The translations under genes and the position numbers were made by a program. A DNA stretch of 64,000 nt from UBA1422 sp041859095 (GTDB lineage Bacteria; Bacillota; Clostridia; Peptostreptococcales; Anaerovoracaceae), in assembly GCA_041859095.1 (NCBI GenBank), contig JBHEKY010000028.1, forward strand, positions 171,039 through 235,038. Direction: 5' to 3'. Below the pieces are notes generated by a model. It worked only from the letters and a program-made list of their open reading frames with translations, did not search any database and was not told the origin of the DNA. The first letter of the stretch is position 1. The number at the start of each line of letters is the position of its first letter. This document shows, one piece after another, positions 26,056 to 33,958 of the stretch.

Positions 26056-27246
26056 CTATGGACAGGGAATAGTGGCGCTCAGCAAATAATCCATACATGG
26101 ATCCGCAAGATTTAGGTAATCTTGAATGGTGTACGCAATCATCACGTCAGGCAACAACGATGGCATGCTATCATCCTCAATCAAATGATAATACTTTGTG
26201 GAGTAGTTAATGACACTACCGGAATGCTCCATTTTGATTCGAAGCACTTCACCATAGCAGTTGGGCTTGCCGCCAGTGGATTCTCCAATTAGCATTGCTC
26301 CCATCTTGTTTTTTAGGGAAAATACATTTAATAGGGCGGAGGAAAATGTATCTCGCCCGATGATAACGAAAAGCTTCCCCGATTGTTTGAGATGATTGAT
26401 TCTTGCTAAGGACTCGATGAATGGGTCAAGCAATGTTGAATTGCCACCAGTATTGTTTCTCATATCAATAACCAACATCTCGGGCTTGTTTTCCTCAATG
26501 AATTTCAGCCACTTCTCACCGAACGATTCAACGGACTCATCCGCCATTTGCTTGCAGATATTATACTTGAAGTATAATGTCTTTGATGGCTCCAAGTATT
26601 CCATCCAATAGTTACAATCGGGTTTTCGTCTGAAGAGGGGTAGTGCGCCATGGGGGAAATAGACTCGATTCTCTTGTAGCTGTGTTTCATAATGGAGAAA
26701 CGGACAGGCGGGCACAAACCACTCTTGTCCATATCCACTTTCATCTTGATAAGTGAATGTGCATCCCCGTATCGAATCGACAATTTGTAATCCGTATAAG
26801 AATTCGAGGGCGGGCAAATATTTGGGCAATAAAGACTTAAGAAAAGACTGATTTTCGTGGGATATCATATCCGACATTTTCTCAATTACCGTTTCCATGG
26901 CCATTCCATTGATATGAGTGATTTTTTTATAACGCAGCACTTGATCTGCTTTGGCGGTATTGACCGGATATATGCCATCCGAGAACCAATAAAACTCTAG
27001 AGGACAAAGCACATTGACGGGGAAATCGATAGAGGTATGGGCATCTCCGATTGACGCGATAAGTCTTGCTAAATGAACTTGGATTTCAAGAGCCTCCAAG
27101 TTGTTCAAGTTTTCTCTTAGGTTTTGAATTCGGCTCAAATATTCCGACTCATTTGTCGAAAAGTATAAGTTGTTATGTCGACTGGGCATTTCGTTTTCCA
27201 AAAAATTCAAAATTTCAACCCATTTTTTATCTGCTTCTTTATTCAA
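26056..27246 (-). CDS. S41-family peptidase-like protein
   Basis: 396 residues, starting at TTG (27246) with AAAGGAG 7 nt upstream. ASIGDAHTSI and VIDMRNNTGGNST mark the S41 (C-terminal processing/tricorn-like) fold. The nucleophile Ser is at about residue 302 in GRDTFSSALLN, and GESTGGKPNCYGE closes the site. There is no signal peptide, unlike CtpA-type proteases, so it is probably cytosolic. The non-canonical PDZ-like middle contains YKKITHINGM. Substrate unknown. Confidence 0.8.
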   Translation of the reverse strand: MNKEADKKWVEILNFLENEMPSRHNNLYFSTNESEYLSRIQNLRENLNNLEALEIQVHLARLIASIGDAHTSIDFPVNVLCPLEFYWFSDGIYPVNTAKADQVLRYKKITHINGMAMETVIEKMSDMISHENQSFLKSLLPKYLPALEFLYGLQIVDSIRGCTFTYQDESGYGQEWFVPACPFLHYETQLQENRVYFPHGALPLFRRKPDCNYWMEYLEPSKTLYFKYNICKQMADESVESFGEKWLKFIEENKPEMLVIDMRNNTGGNSTLLDPFIESLARINHLKQSGKLFVIIGRDTFSSALLNVFSLKNKMGAMLIGESTGGKPNCYGEVLRIKMEHSGSVINYSTKYYHLIEDDSMPSLLPDVMIAYTIQDYLNLADPCMDYLLSATIPCP

Positions 27247-27556
27247 AGAATCTCCTTTTCCATATAAATGGTTCCTGGCTGTGGATTGTTACCTTATACA
27301 AGTTTACCATAGTCATTGGCCTATGGATACACGCGTCTTTTCCTAAATGCTATATTCATTTTATTGCTTCTTTCATAGTGATATTTTATTTTGCCTTTCA
27401 TATTATTACAGTTTAATCCTGATTGGAATACAGAATTAACTGTATTCTGTTTTCCTCCCCTTATGAGTAAAATTTATGTATGTGGAACAATCAGAGGGAA
27501 TCAGCAAGCAAAGTATTGTTGCCGAAGATTCTATATGATTCAGAAAGGTGATGAAA
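27247..27556. other. 310-bp gap without a recognised gene
   Basis: A+T-rich spacer between the divergent S41 and small Cys-rich genes. It must hold both promoters, but I see no convincing -35/-10 pair, palindrome or repeat. Confidence 0.5.
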
Positions 27557-27862
27557 ATGAACGATGAATTGAAAAAACTTCAAGATAGCGTAAGAAGGCT
27601 GGAAATCCAGGTGGCGGCTTTATTAAAAGAGGATGCCGCGAAAGCCGCCGTTAATGTAATGGTTGGCGAACTGCCACATGAAGCGGCAGCAAAGTGCCAG
27701 AGGTGTAAAAGTTGCAAGTACATGAGAATGCCACATAGATCAAACGCAAATTATTCTTGTGAAGTGCGTCATACAACCATCGAACCAACTTGGACTTGTA
27801 ATCTGTTCTATAATAAGAAGACTCAAAAGGTAATAGAACCTATGGCATCTTGTGGAAATTGA
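27557..27862 (+). CDS. small Cys-rich protein with N-terminal coiled coil, unknown
   Basis: 101 residues from the ATG at 27557 (AAAGGTG 6 nt upstream). Residues 1-30 form a heptad-like helix (ELKKLQDSVRRLEIQVAALL). The C-terminal part carries CQRCKSCKY…NYSCEV…TWTCN…SCGN, enough cysteines for one zinc or iron-sulfur site. I do not recognise the family. It stands alone between a promoter gap and a strong terminator. Confidence 0.6.
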   Translation: MNDELKKLQDSVRRLEIQVAALLKEDAAKAAVNVMVGELPHEAAAKCQRCKSCKYMRMPHRSNANYSCEVRHTTIEPTWTCNLFYNKKTQKVIEPMASCGN

Positions 27863-27897
27863 ATCGTCTAAACAATTATAATTTTGTATAAACCAAG

Positions 27898-27938
27898 AAA
27901 TAACCGGCTTTCAGAAAATTTCTGAAAGCCGGTTATTT
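27898..27938 (+). terminator. long perfect hairpin terminator
   Basis: AAATAACCGGCTTTCAGA pairs with TCTGAAAGCCGGTTATTT (18 bp) around a very short loop, then TT. The symmetry would let it work in both directions. Confidence 0.85.
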
Positions 27939-27945
27939 TCGGCTA

Positions 27946-27974
27946 TTGACGAAGTATTCGTTATGCGATATCAT
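27946..27974 (+). promoter_or_regulatory. promoter of the PadR / radical SAM pair
   Basis: TTGACG (27946-27951), 17-bp spacer, TATCAT (27969-27974), 22 bp before the PadR start codon. Confidence 0.65.
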
Positions 27975-27995
27975 TTGTACTGGAGGTATTAGACT

Positions 27996-28379
27996 ATGTC
28001 AAATAACAAACCAAATCTACCAGAACTAAATGTAAAATGCTCCTGCAAGGGGTATAACATGGATAAATTGTTGCAGCCAAGAATCCTACAGATTTTAAAA
28101 AATGAGAAGAATCATGGATATGGCATTGTTCGGACCTTGGAGATGGAACCGCTATTCCACGAAGAAAAAGCAGACACAGCAGGCATCTATCGGGCGCTTG
28201 CAACGCTGCAGGATCGAGGGCTTATAGAATTCGAATGGATATTGGAATCATCAGGTCCTGCTAAAAAACAGTATGCAATAACGGAAGATGGCATCCACTG
28301 CTTAAAAAACTGGATTCAGACCCTTCAAGAATATCGGCATGCCCTTGACGATTTTCTTTTGAATGCAACTGAACAGTAG
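27996..28379 (+). CDS. PadR-family transcriptional regulator
   Basis: 127 residues. A 25-residue N-terminal extension with CSC precedes a normal PadR winged helix (LQPRILQILKNEKNHGYGIVRTLE…TAGIYRALATLQDRGLIEFE) and KKQYAITEDGIHCL. The Cys pair in the extension is unusual and could sense metal or redox state. It precedes a radical SAM gene by 28 bp and probably regulates that transcript. Confidence 0.85.
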   Translation: MSNNKPNLPELNVKCSCKGYNMDKLLQPRILQILKNEKNHGYGIVRTLEMEPLFHEEKADTAGIYRALATLQDRGLIEFEWILESSGPAKKQYAITEDGIHCLKNWIQTLQEYRHALDDFLLNATEQ

Positions 28380-28407
28380 AAAGTATTAGTCACATAAGGA
28401 GACAGGT

Positions 28408-29613
28408 ATGAACCAATATGTAGTAAACAAAGAAATCATTGACTCCGTGGATTTAAAATGTCTAGTCGTGAGCAAAGGATGCAAAGTCGGCAGGGATGTC
28501 TATAAGCAATATAGCAAAAAAACCAGATTAAGCACCAATCCGTTGATGTGTAACTGCTTCTTTTTGTCTGATGGTACGTTGGTGCAGTTGACTGATATGA
28601 GTTTTCATTTGAAATATTTAACGGGGATCTTATCTTGGGATAATTTGAAGTTGCTAAAAGTTGCTTCAGAGCTGACTACACCGTTTACACTAAAAATACA
28701 AAATGGAGAGGCAGCACTGTTTTATGAGGAACAATTTATTGATAAAGTAACGTTCCCTGCTGAAAACCATTTCTATTATAAAAAAACAACCTCTGGATTG
28801 CCATTTATAGGAAACGCAGTTTTACAAGGGACTGACTGGGTGGCATTTCCCTGCCTATGGCCATGTGAGCATGCTGCCAGTGGAAGCGCATGCCAATTTT
28901 GTTTTTCTGGTGCGGATTATGAACAGTTGGCAAAAAAGGGGAAACCCATACCCGGTCCGGTTCCGGCAGCAGATGTTGCGGAGATGGTGGATTACGCAAT
29001 CAACTCATGCAATTGCAACAGTATTCAGCTAACCGGCGGATCCACGTTTGATGAGCACAAGGAATCAGAATTAATCAAAGGATATTTAACAGCAATCAAT
29101 GAAAAAGTTGGGAGGGAAAACATAAAAGGGGATATATTGCTATATATAACCCCGCCTGAAGATCTGACGATTTTGGACGAATATATGAGGCTTGGCGCAG
29201 ACCGAATTGCCTGTAGTTTGGAGGTTTGGGATCAAGACCTTGCAAAAGCAGTGACACCTGGAAAAATCAACATCACCACGCGTGAGAGGCATCTTCGGGC
29301 ACTGGAGTATGTGACTGAAAAATATGGAAAGGGTAAAGCATTCAGCAATTTCATTGTTGGAGTAGAACCGATGGATTCGTTGATTGAAGGGGCTACCTAT
29401 CTGGCAAAGCGAGGAATAATTCCAACCGCATCGGTTTGGATGCCCATGGGACGCCCGGTACAAGGCAATATGAAGCCTCCAGGGGCTGCATACTATCAAG
29501 AGGTGAAACAAAGGTTTGCAGAACTTTACAAGGAATACGATCTGGAACCTTCTAAGTGCTGTGGACTAAATGTATGCATCGAAAGGGATATCTGGAACTA
29601 CTCAATGAAGTGA
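28408..29613 (+). CDS. radical SAM protein of unknown substrate
   Basis: 401 residues. The first ~140 residues are a beta-rich N-terminal domain. Cysteines at about 149, 153, 162 and 165 read C-x3-C-x8-C-x2-C, and the last three are the candidate [4Fe-4S] ligands instead of the common CxxxCxxC. The barrel continues with IQLTGGSTFDEH (SAM-binding GG motif) and IVGVEPMDSLIEGATYL. A CCGLNVC pair near the C-terminus may be extra ligands. PadR/radical SAM pairs with this N-terminal domain occur in anaerobes; I do not know the reaction. Start after AAGGAGA. Confidence 0.8.
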   Translation: MNQYVVNKEIIDSVDLKCLVVSKGCKVGRDVYKQYSKKTRLSTNPLMCNCFFLSDGTLVQLTDMSFHLKYLTGILSWDNLKLLKVASELTTPFTLKIQNGEAALFYEEQFIDKVTFPAENHFYYKKTTSGLPFIGNAVLQGTDWVAFPCLWPCEHAASGSACQFCFSGADYEQLAKKGKPIPGPVPAADVAEMVDYAINSCNCNSIQLTGGSTFDEHKESELIKGYLTAINEKVGRENIKGDILLYITPPEDLTILDEYMRLGADRIACSLEVWDQDLAKAVTPGKINITTRERHLRALEYVTEKYGKGKAFSNFIVGVEPMDSLIEGATYLAKRGIIPTASVWMPMGRPVQGNMKPPGAAYYQEVKQRFAELYKEYDLEPSKCCGLNVCIERDIWNYSMK

Positions 29614-29641
29614 TACCAATACAATTCTATTTTGCCCATTT

Positions 29642-29670
29642 GCCGTCATCTAGAAATGGATGGCGGTTTT
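29642..29670 (+). terminator. rho-independent terminator after radical SAM gene
   Basis: GCCGTCATC (29642-29650) pairs with GATGGCGGT (29659-29667), then TTT. A second hairpin, AAAAAACGGC / GCCGTTTTTT (29854-29863 / 29882-29891), lies further on in the same gene-free stretch. Confidence 0.72.
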
Positions 29671-29893
29671 CAATACTTCATAAATTATTTTGGTATTTGC
29701 AAGAGCATTAACAAAACAGCTAGTTAATCAGCATAAAATCTGACTACCGGCTCTTTTTATCCAAAATTTTTCCCACATTTTTCCCCGTTCATAGGTGGGA
29801 AACGGTGGGAAAACAGGGCATTTAGGGATAACTTCTCTCGAATCACAGGCAATAAAAAACGGCCAGAACCTTTGGAATTCAGCCGTTTTTTGA

Positions 29894-29912
29894 TGGTATC
29901 CCGTAGGGGAGT
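29894..29912 (-). repeat. detached copy of the tRNA-Glu 3' end
   Basis: TGGTATCCCGTAGGGGAGT is identical to 30104-30122, the CCA end, acceptor strand and start of the T-arm of tRNA-Glu. It lies 210 bp from the real gene. Such a split fragment usually marks an old integration or recombination end. The rest of the gene-free stretch 29671-30103 holds only hairpins; no ORF there looks real. Confidence 0.75.
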
Positions 29913-30063
29913 TACGCATATGCCTTGACAGTTTAATCATGCATCTGCCGCCCTGCGGCGCCTCAATCAGGCGCTTTGGGCCACTCGCTACTCATCAGTC
30001 CGCAGGACTGATTCGCATACGCTCGTGCCCTTTTGGGTCCGACTCCCCTCCGTTGCAAACAAA

Positions 30064-30104
30064 AAATAAATATGACTCCCCATGAAAGGGAGTCATATTT
30101 ATTT
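30064..30104 (-). terminator. terminator of tRNA-Glu
   Basis: AAATAAATATGACTCCC (30064-30080) pairs perfectly with GGGAGTCATATTTATTT (30088-30104). On the minus strand the stem is followed by a T-run. The last base overlaps the CCA end. Confidence 0.82.
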
Positions 30105-30178
30105 GGTATCCCGTAGGGGAGTCGAACCCCTGAATCCGCCGTGAGAGGGCGACGTCTTGACCACTTGACCAACGGGAC
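30104..30178 (-). tRNA. tRNA-Glu, anticodon CUC
   Basis: 75 nt with encoded CCA. Acceptor GTCCCGT pairs with ACGGGAT (first pair G-U). The D-arm is TTGGTCAAGTGGTCAAGAC. The anticodon stem CCGCC/GGCGG-type encloses CTCTCAC with anticodon CTC, and the T-arm GGGGTTCGACTCCCC is perfect. tRNA-Glu(CUC) reads GAG, usually a second isoacceptor to UUC. Its own promoter and terminator are visible. Confidence 0.95.
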
Positions 30179-30230
30179 ATGTTTGGCGGAAGGTCTCCAC
30201 TGATTCGTGGGAAGGCCTCGCGCAAAACTC

Positions 30231-30259
30231 ATTATAGCGGTTTTTGGTGGGGTTGTCCA
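30231..30259 (-). promoter_or_regulatory. promoter of tRNA-Glu
   Basis: On the minus strand TGGACA, 17-bp spacer, TATAAT (30236-30231), ~52 bp before the mature 5' end. Confidence 0.7.
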
Positions 30260-30326
30260 GTTGAAGTTTTGTGTCCGGAGAAGCCCGGCTTGCAAAACTC
30301 AACGGGCCCAAAGGCCCTCAATCGGA

Positions 30327-30653
30327 CTAGGCCATCCACTTGGAGTCGCCGCTCAGGTTGTCATAGCCGGGATGGTTGTCGAACCGGATAACGCCGACCC
30401 AAACTTTTCCAGCCACGGATGGAATGTCTTTGACAGCCTCGGTGACTTTGGCGTGGCCCATGGTGCCAAACCCGCCGCAAAGTTCAATCATGATAACGCC
30501 TTCTACCGCCAGCTTGACGGCTTCCTCACAGGCCATTTCATAGCTGCCGACACCGACGACAATCATTTCTCCCTGGCCCAGATCCATGACGTTTCGCATG
30601 GGTTTTTCGGCACAAGCAGCACTGATAAACATAAAGCATACTTTTCTTTTCAT
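30327..30653 (-). CDS. DUF6506 family protein
   Basis: 108 residues, one domain: IVVGVGSYEMACEEAVKLA…EGVIMIELCGGFGTMGHAKV…VGVIRFD. I recognise this as DUF6506, a small soluble Clostridia/Actinobacteria family without known function. Start ATG after AAAGGA. It is divergent from thrC, and the 6796-7341 protein appears to be a two-domain relative. Confidence 0.75.
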   Translation of the reverse strand: MKRKVCFMFISAACAEKPMRNVMDLGQGEMIVVGVGSYEMACEEAVKLAVEGVIMIELCGGFGTMGHAKVTEAVKDIPSVAGKVWVGVIRFDNHPGYDNLSGDSKWMA

Positions 30654-30671
30654 GATTTATCCTTTCTTTCG

Positions 30672-30700
30672 TTGAGTTATGGCTCGGTACTTGGTATAAT
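30672..30700 (+). promoter_or_regulatory. promoter of thrC
   Basis: TTGAGT (30672-30677), 17-bp spacer, TATAAT (30695-30700) with an extended TGG before the -10. No riboswitch or T-box fits in the 30-bp leader. Confidence 0.75.
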
Positions 30701-30730
30701 CTATTGTAAATTCAACAAGGAGAAAAGTAA

Positions 30731-32215
30731 ATGATGAAATATCAAAGTACTAGAGGAAGCAACGACCATTTGTCTTCGGCCCAGGCGATTATCCGGGGCA
30801 TCGCAGAGGACAAAGGACTTTATGTACCCGAAGAGATTCCGGCCCTTCCCTTTGACCTGACCGAGCTGGCAGGCAAGACCTACCGGGAAGTGGCTTTTCA
30901 TATTATCAAATCGTTCTTTGAAGACTATACCGACGAGGAACTGCACCGCTGCGTGGATGGGGCTTATGACTATAAGTTTGATGCCAAGGATATCGTACCG
31001 GTTGTTGCCGCAGGAGATGGTTTTTTCCTGGAGCTTTACCATGGCAGAACCGCCGCCTTCAAGGATATGGCCTTGTCTATTTTGCCGTATCTGATGACGA
31101 CAGCTCTTCGCAAAGAAAAGGAAGAAAAGAAAATTGTCATCTTGACTGCCACGTCCGGGGATACGGGAAAAGCCGCCTTGGAAGGCTTTGCCGACGTGCC
31201 GGGGACGGAAATCATCGTCTTTTACCCCAACCAGGGTGTGAGCCTGGTTCAAGAACGTCAGATGACCACTCAAGAAGGAAAGAATACCCATGTCTATGCC
31301 ATCGACGGCAATTTCGACGATGCCCAGGCAGGGGTCAAAAAGATTTTCAACGATCCGGAATTCGCCGCAGAACTGGCAGCCATGAACTGCAAGCTTTCTT
31401 CGGCCAATTCCATTAATATCGGACGGCTGGTTCCCCAGGTGGCTTATTATGTGTATGGTTATGGCAAACTAGTTGAGCAGGGGACCATCAAAGCAGGCGA
31501 CCCCATTAATGTGGTGGTGCCCACCGGAAACTTTGGCAACATCCTGGCTGCGTACTATGCAGGCCGGATGGGACTGCCCATCAACCGGTACATCTGTGCC
31601 TCCAACGAAAACAACATTCTCACCGATTTCATCAACACCGGAGTGTACGACCTGAATCGGGAGTTTTTCCTGACCAACTCTCCCTCCATGGACATCCTGA
31701 TTTCCAGCAACCTGGAACGGCTGCTTTTCCACCTAAGTGGGAACGACGGCGAAATGGTGCGAGACTTGATGGACCGCATGGAAAAAGAAAAGTCCTACGA
31801 AGTAACACCGGGGATGCGTCTTCTCATGACGTCGTTTTATGGCGGGTTTGCCGATATGGAAGCCACGGGAGAGACCATTGGCAAAATGTATCGGGAACAT
31901 GGCTATCTGATGGATACTCACACGGCGGTTGCCTACCGGGTGTATGAAGACTACCGAGCTGAAACCGGAGATACCATTCCCGCGCTCATTGCGTCCACTG
32001 CCAGCGCCTATAAGTTTGCCGATAGCGTGGCAGATGCCATTGGCATTGGCCGAGGAGACGATGGATTTGCATCGGTCCAGGCGATTCATTTGGCTACCGG
32101 TGTACCCATTCCATCCGGCCTTCAGGGGCTGGAGGACAAGCCTGTTTTGCATAATAACGTGGTGAAAGCCATCCATATGGATGATGCGGTTAAGACTGCA
32201 TTAAGGCGCCGTTAA
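30731..32215 (+). CDS. thrC: threonine synthase
   Basis: 494 residues. The N-terminus MKYQSTRGSNDHLSSAQAIIRGIAEDKGLYVP-type is characteristic. PLP lysine is K111 in GRTAAFKDMALS, the phosphate/cofactor region is ATSGDTGKAALEGF, and VPTGNFGNILAAYYA is near 270. Converts O-phosphohomoserine to threonine. This is the long two-domain form. It stands alone, without hom or thrB neighbours. Start ATG 30731 after AAGGAG (a second ATG follows directly). Confidence 0.95.
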   Translation: MMKYQSTRGSNDHLSSAQAIIRGIAEDKGLYVPEEIPALPFDLTELAGKTYREVAFHIIKSFFEDYTDEELHRCVDGAYDYKFDAKDIVPVVAAGDGFFLELYHGRTAAFKDMALSILPYLMTTALRKEKEEKKIVILTATSGDTGKAALEGFADVPGTEIIVFYPNQGVSLVQERQMTTQEGKNTHVYAIDGNFDDAQAGVKKIFNDPEFAAELAAMNCKLSSANSINIGRLVPQVAYYVYGYGKLVEQGTIKAGDPINVVVPTGNFGNILAAYYAGRMGLPINRYICASNENNILTDFINTGVYDLNREFFLTNSPSMDILISSNLERLLFHLSGNDGEMVRDLMDRMEKEKSYEVTPGMRLLMTSFYGGFADMEATGETIGKMYREHGYLMDTHTAVAYRVYEDYRAETGDTIPALIASTASAYKFADSVADAIGIGRGDDGFASVQAIHLATGVPIPSGLQGLEDKPVLHNNVVKAIHMDDAVKTALRRR

Positions 32216-32292
32216 TATTGTGTTAATTCTTTCGGAAACAGCTGACATTCCGCTGTTTTTGCCATATACTGTGGATGAAAGGAGGTGGAAAC

Positions 32293-32778
32293 ATGACAAT
32301 AAAAAAAATCACCATGGGTGCCCAAAAGCGAATTGCGCTGGTTGCCCATGATAACCTGAAAGACGACTTGGTCCGATGGTGCCAGAAAAACGAAGCGGTT
32401 CTAAAGACCCATTTTCTATGTGGCACCGGTACCACAGCCCGTTTGATTTCCGAAAAAACCGGACTTCCGGTGGAACGACTCATCAGTGGACCGTTGGGTG
32501 GAGACCAGCAAATCGGTGCGCGGATTGCAGAAGGGCATCTTGATATGCTCATCTTTTTTTCCGATCCGTTGGAGATGCAGCCCCATGATCCGGACATCAA
32601 AGCATTGCTTCGGATTGCCTGCGTTTATGACGTACCCGTGGCAAATAACCGGGCAACCGCAGACTTTTTGATGACATCCCGTTTCATGAATGCCGAATAC
32701 AGCCACGAGCTTTTGGACTTCGGGAAGTTAACCAATTCACATTCCGTAACTTTTTACGGAGAATTGACGGAAAAGTAA
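32293..32778 (+). CDS. mgsA: methylglyoxal synthase
   Basis: 161 residues from the ATG at 32293 (AAAGGAGGT upstream; an in-frame ATG 18 nt earlier lies before the ribosome site). RIALVAHDNLKDDLVRW, GTGTTARLI and SGPLGGDQQIGARIAEG bind phosphate. Catalytic Asp and His are in GGDQQ and FFSDPLEMQPHDPD. It turns dihydroxyacetone phosphate into methylglyoxal and phosphate, a bypass relieving sugar-phosphate stress. Confidence 0.95.
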   Translation: MTIKKITMGAQKRIALVAHDNLKDDLVRWCQKNEAVLKTHFLCGTGTTARLISEKTGLPVERLISGPLGGDQQIGARIAEGHLDMLIFFSDPLEMQPHDPDIKALLRIACVYDVPVANNRATADFLMTSRFMNAEYSHELLDFGKLTNSHSVTFYGELTEK

Positions 32779-32787
32779 TATTCACAC

Positions 32788-32816
32788 TTGAAAATTACCT
32801 GTGGCTATGATATATT
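32788..32816 (+). promoter_or_regulatory. promoter of tRNA-Ser
   Basis: TTGAAA (32788-32793), 17-bp spacer, TATATT (32811-32816), 45 bp before the tRNA 5' end. Confidence 0.7.
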
Positions 32817-32860
32817 GACACGTGGCTGTCGAGAGAAAGACTGCCACATTTAGCCTATGC

Positions 32861-32948
32861 GGAGGATTGACCGAGTGGCTAAGGAGCCCGCCTGGAAAGC
32901 GGGTAAGGTGTAACAGCCTCGTGGGTTCGAGTCCCATGTCCTCCGCCA
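32861..32948 (+). tRNA. tRNA-Ser, anticodon GGA
   Basis: 88 nt with encoded CCA. Acceptor GGAGGAT pairs with GTCCTCC (one G-T pair) and the D-arm follows. The anticodon stem CCCGC/GCGGG encloses CTGGAAA (anticodon GGA). A long variable arm (GGTGTAACAGCC region) and T-arm GTGGGTTCGAGTCCCAT follow. The transcript ends at AACTCATTGAAA/TTTCAATGGGTT (32976-32999) plus T-run. The accessory island begins at its last bases. Confidence 0.95.
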
Positions 32949-33127
32949 AATAACTAGTCAGAAATGATACAATAGAACTCATTGAAATTTCAATGGGTTT
33001 TCTTGTTTGTTGGGGTAAAAAGTGGGAAGAATCAATGTGAAATGTGGTTAAGAGTCGAGCGCGAGATCCAAAAATGCACACGGTTTTAATTTTAGTCAGG
33101 TGTGTGCATACTGTACCGCGTAATTGT
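32945..33127 (+). repeat. module leader repeat, copy 1 (tRNA-Ser end to agr promoter region)
   Basis: About 180 bp similar to 49948-50133 (offset 17003 bp at the left end). The first ~57 bp are almost identical, from GCCAAATAA through the hairpin AACTCATTGAAA/TTTCAATGGGTT. Further blocks are AGTGGGAAGAATC and AAAATGCACACGGTTT, then the region to GCGTAATT. It contains the inverted pair ATGCACAC (33074-33081) / GTGTGCAT (33102-33109), also kept in copy 2. It serves as tRNA terminator and as leader of the regulator gene. The remaining bases to 33241 contain the palindrome GTACA-CTAT-TGTAC. Confidence 0.85.
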
Positions 33128-33241
33128 AGTAAAATAGAAAAATGGGCTTCAACGGTATCGAGAGGCCGGCAAAAAGTGTTGGCAATTAAGTGGAAAGTCC
33201 AGTACACTATTGTACAGGGGAAGAGCCTGGAGGTAAGTGAT

Positions 33242-33958
33242 ATGGATAGAGTCTTAAGAATTGGAATCTGTGACGACGAAAATCATTTCAGAAAAACTCT
33301 AAACGAGGCAATAACAAAAATATTTTACAGACAAGGAATTGAACATTCCATCATTCATTTTAGTTCCGGAGAAGAACTGCTGGATGATTATGTTGACATA
33401 GACGTATTGTTCCTTGACATTCAAATGAATGGAAAAAATGGCATCGAAACAGCAAAAACAATTCGAGAGCAAGATAAAAATGTCTGTATCATATTCATTT
33501 CAGCATTTCCGGAGTATGCTGCCGAGGGATACAAAGTAAATGCGTTTCGCTATATCACTAAGCCTTTTGACGAGAGAGAGCTTGAAGCTGAGCTTACCGG
33601 TGCGATACGAGAAGTCAAAAGGGCAGATGGGATATCACTAACAATAAAAAATGATAAGGGTGCGTTCCGAATCCTTAGCTCGAATGTATTATACATCGAA
33701 GTAAAAGGACGCAGGACCGTAATACACACAACGGATGATGAAATTGAATCAAATGAAGCGCTAAGCAGATTTGAGTCAAAACTTACCAGCCAGTTCTTTT
33801 ACAGATGCCATCAGGGATATTTAATCAACCTGAGATATATTGATAGTGTGGCTGAAAATAGCGTAGCATTACGAGGGGATGGTGCCATACCATTAAGCAG
33901 GCTTAAAAAAAAGGGATTACTACAAATGCTAACAAAGTATTGGGGAGGACTTATGTAA
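33242..33958 (+). CDS. LytTR-family response regulator (AgrA-like), module 1
   Basis: 238 residues from the ATG at 33242 (GGAGGT 7 nt upstream). The receiver has acidic pair D11/D12, phosphoacceptor D59 in LFLDIQMNG, and an AFRYITKPF lysine loop. The C-terminal LytTR DNA-binding domain (about 135-235) includes VLYIEVKGRRTVIHT and FYRCHQGYLINLRYI. AgrA/ComE-type regulators bind pairs of 9-bp direct repeats one or two helical turns apart; such a pair is present at 35318-35351. It shares the stop/start TAATG with the kinase. Confidence 0.93.
   Translation: MDRVLRIGICDDENHFRKTLNEAITKIFYRQGIEHSIIHFSSGEELLDDYVDIDVLFLDIQMNGKNGIETAKTIREQDKNVCIIFISAFPEYAAEGYKVNAFRYITKPFDERELEAELTGAIREVKRADGISLTIKNDKGAFRILSSNVLYIEVKGRRTVIHTTDDEIESNEALSRFESKLTSQFFYRCHQGYLINLRYIDSVAENSVALRGDGAIPLSRLKKKGLLQMLTKYWGGLM

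Noticed and set aside
29963..30311. Minus-strand frames around tRNA-Glu
   Set aside because: They read through the tRNA and its terminator; no coding signal.
29680..33127. CRISPR array or prophage at the tRNA genes
   Set aside because: No regularly spaced repeats and no integrase, capsid or recombinase gene were seen; only simple direct repeats at the tRNA ends.
32782..33207. Minus-strand frame spanning tRNA-Ser and leader copy 1 (…GLEPTRLLHLTRFPGG…)
   Set aside because: This is the usual spurious translation of a tRNA-Ser gene on the reverse strand.
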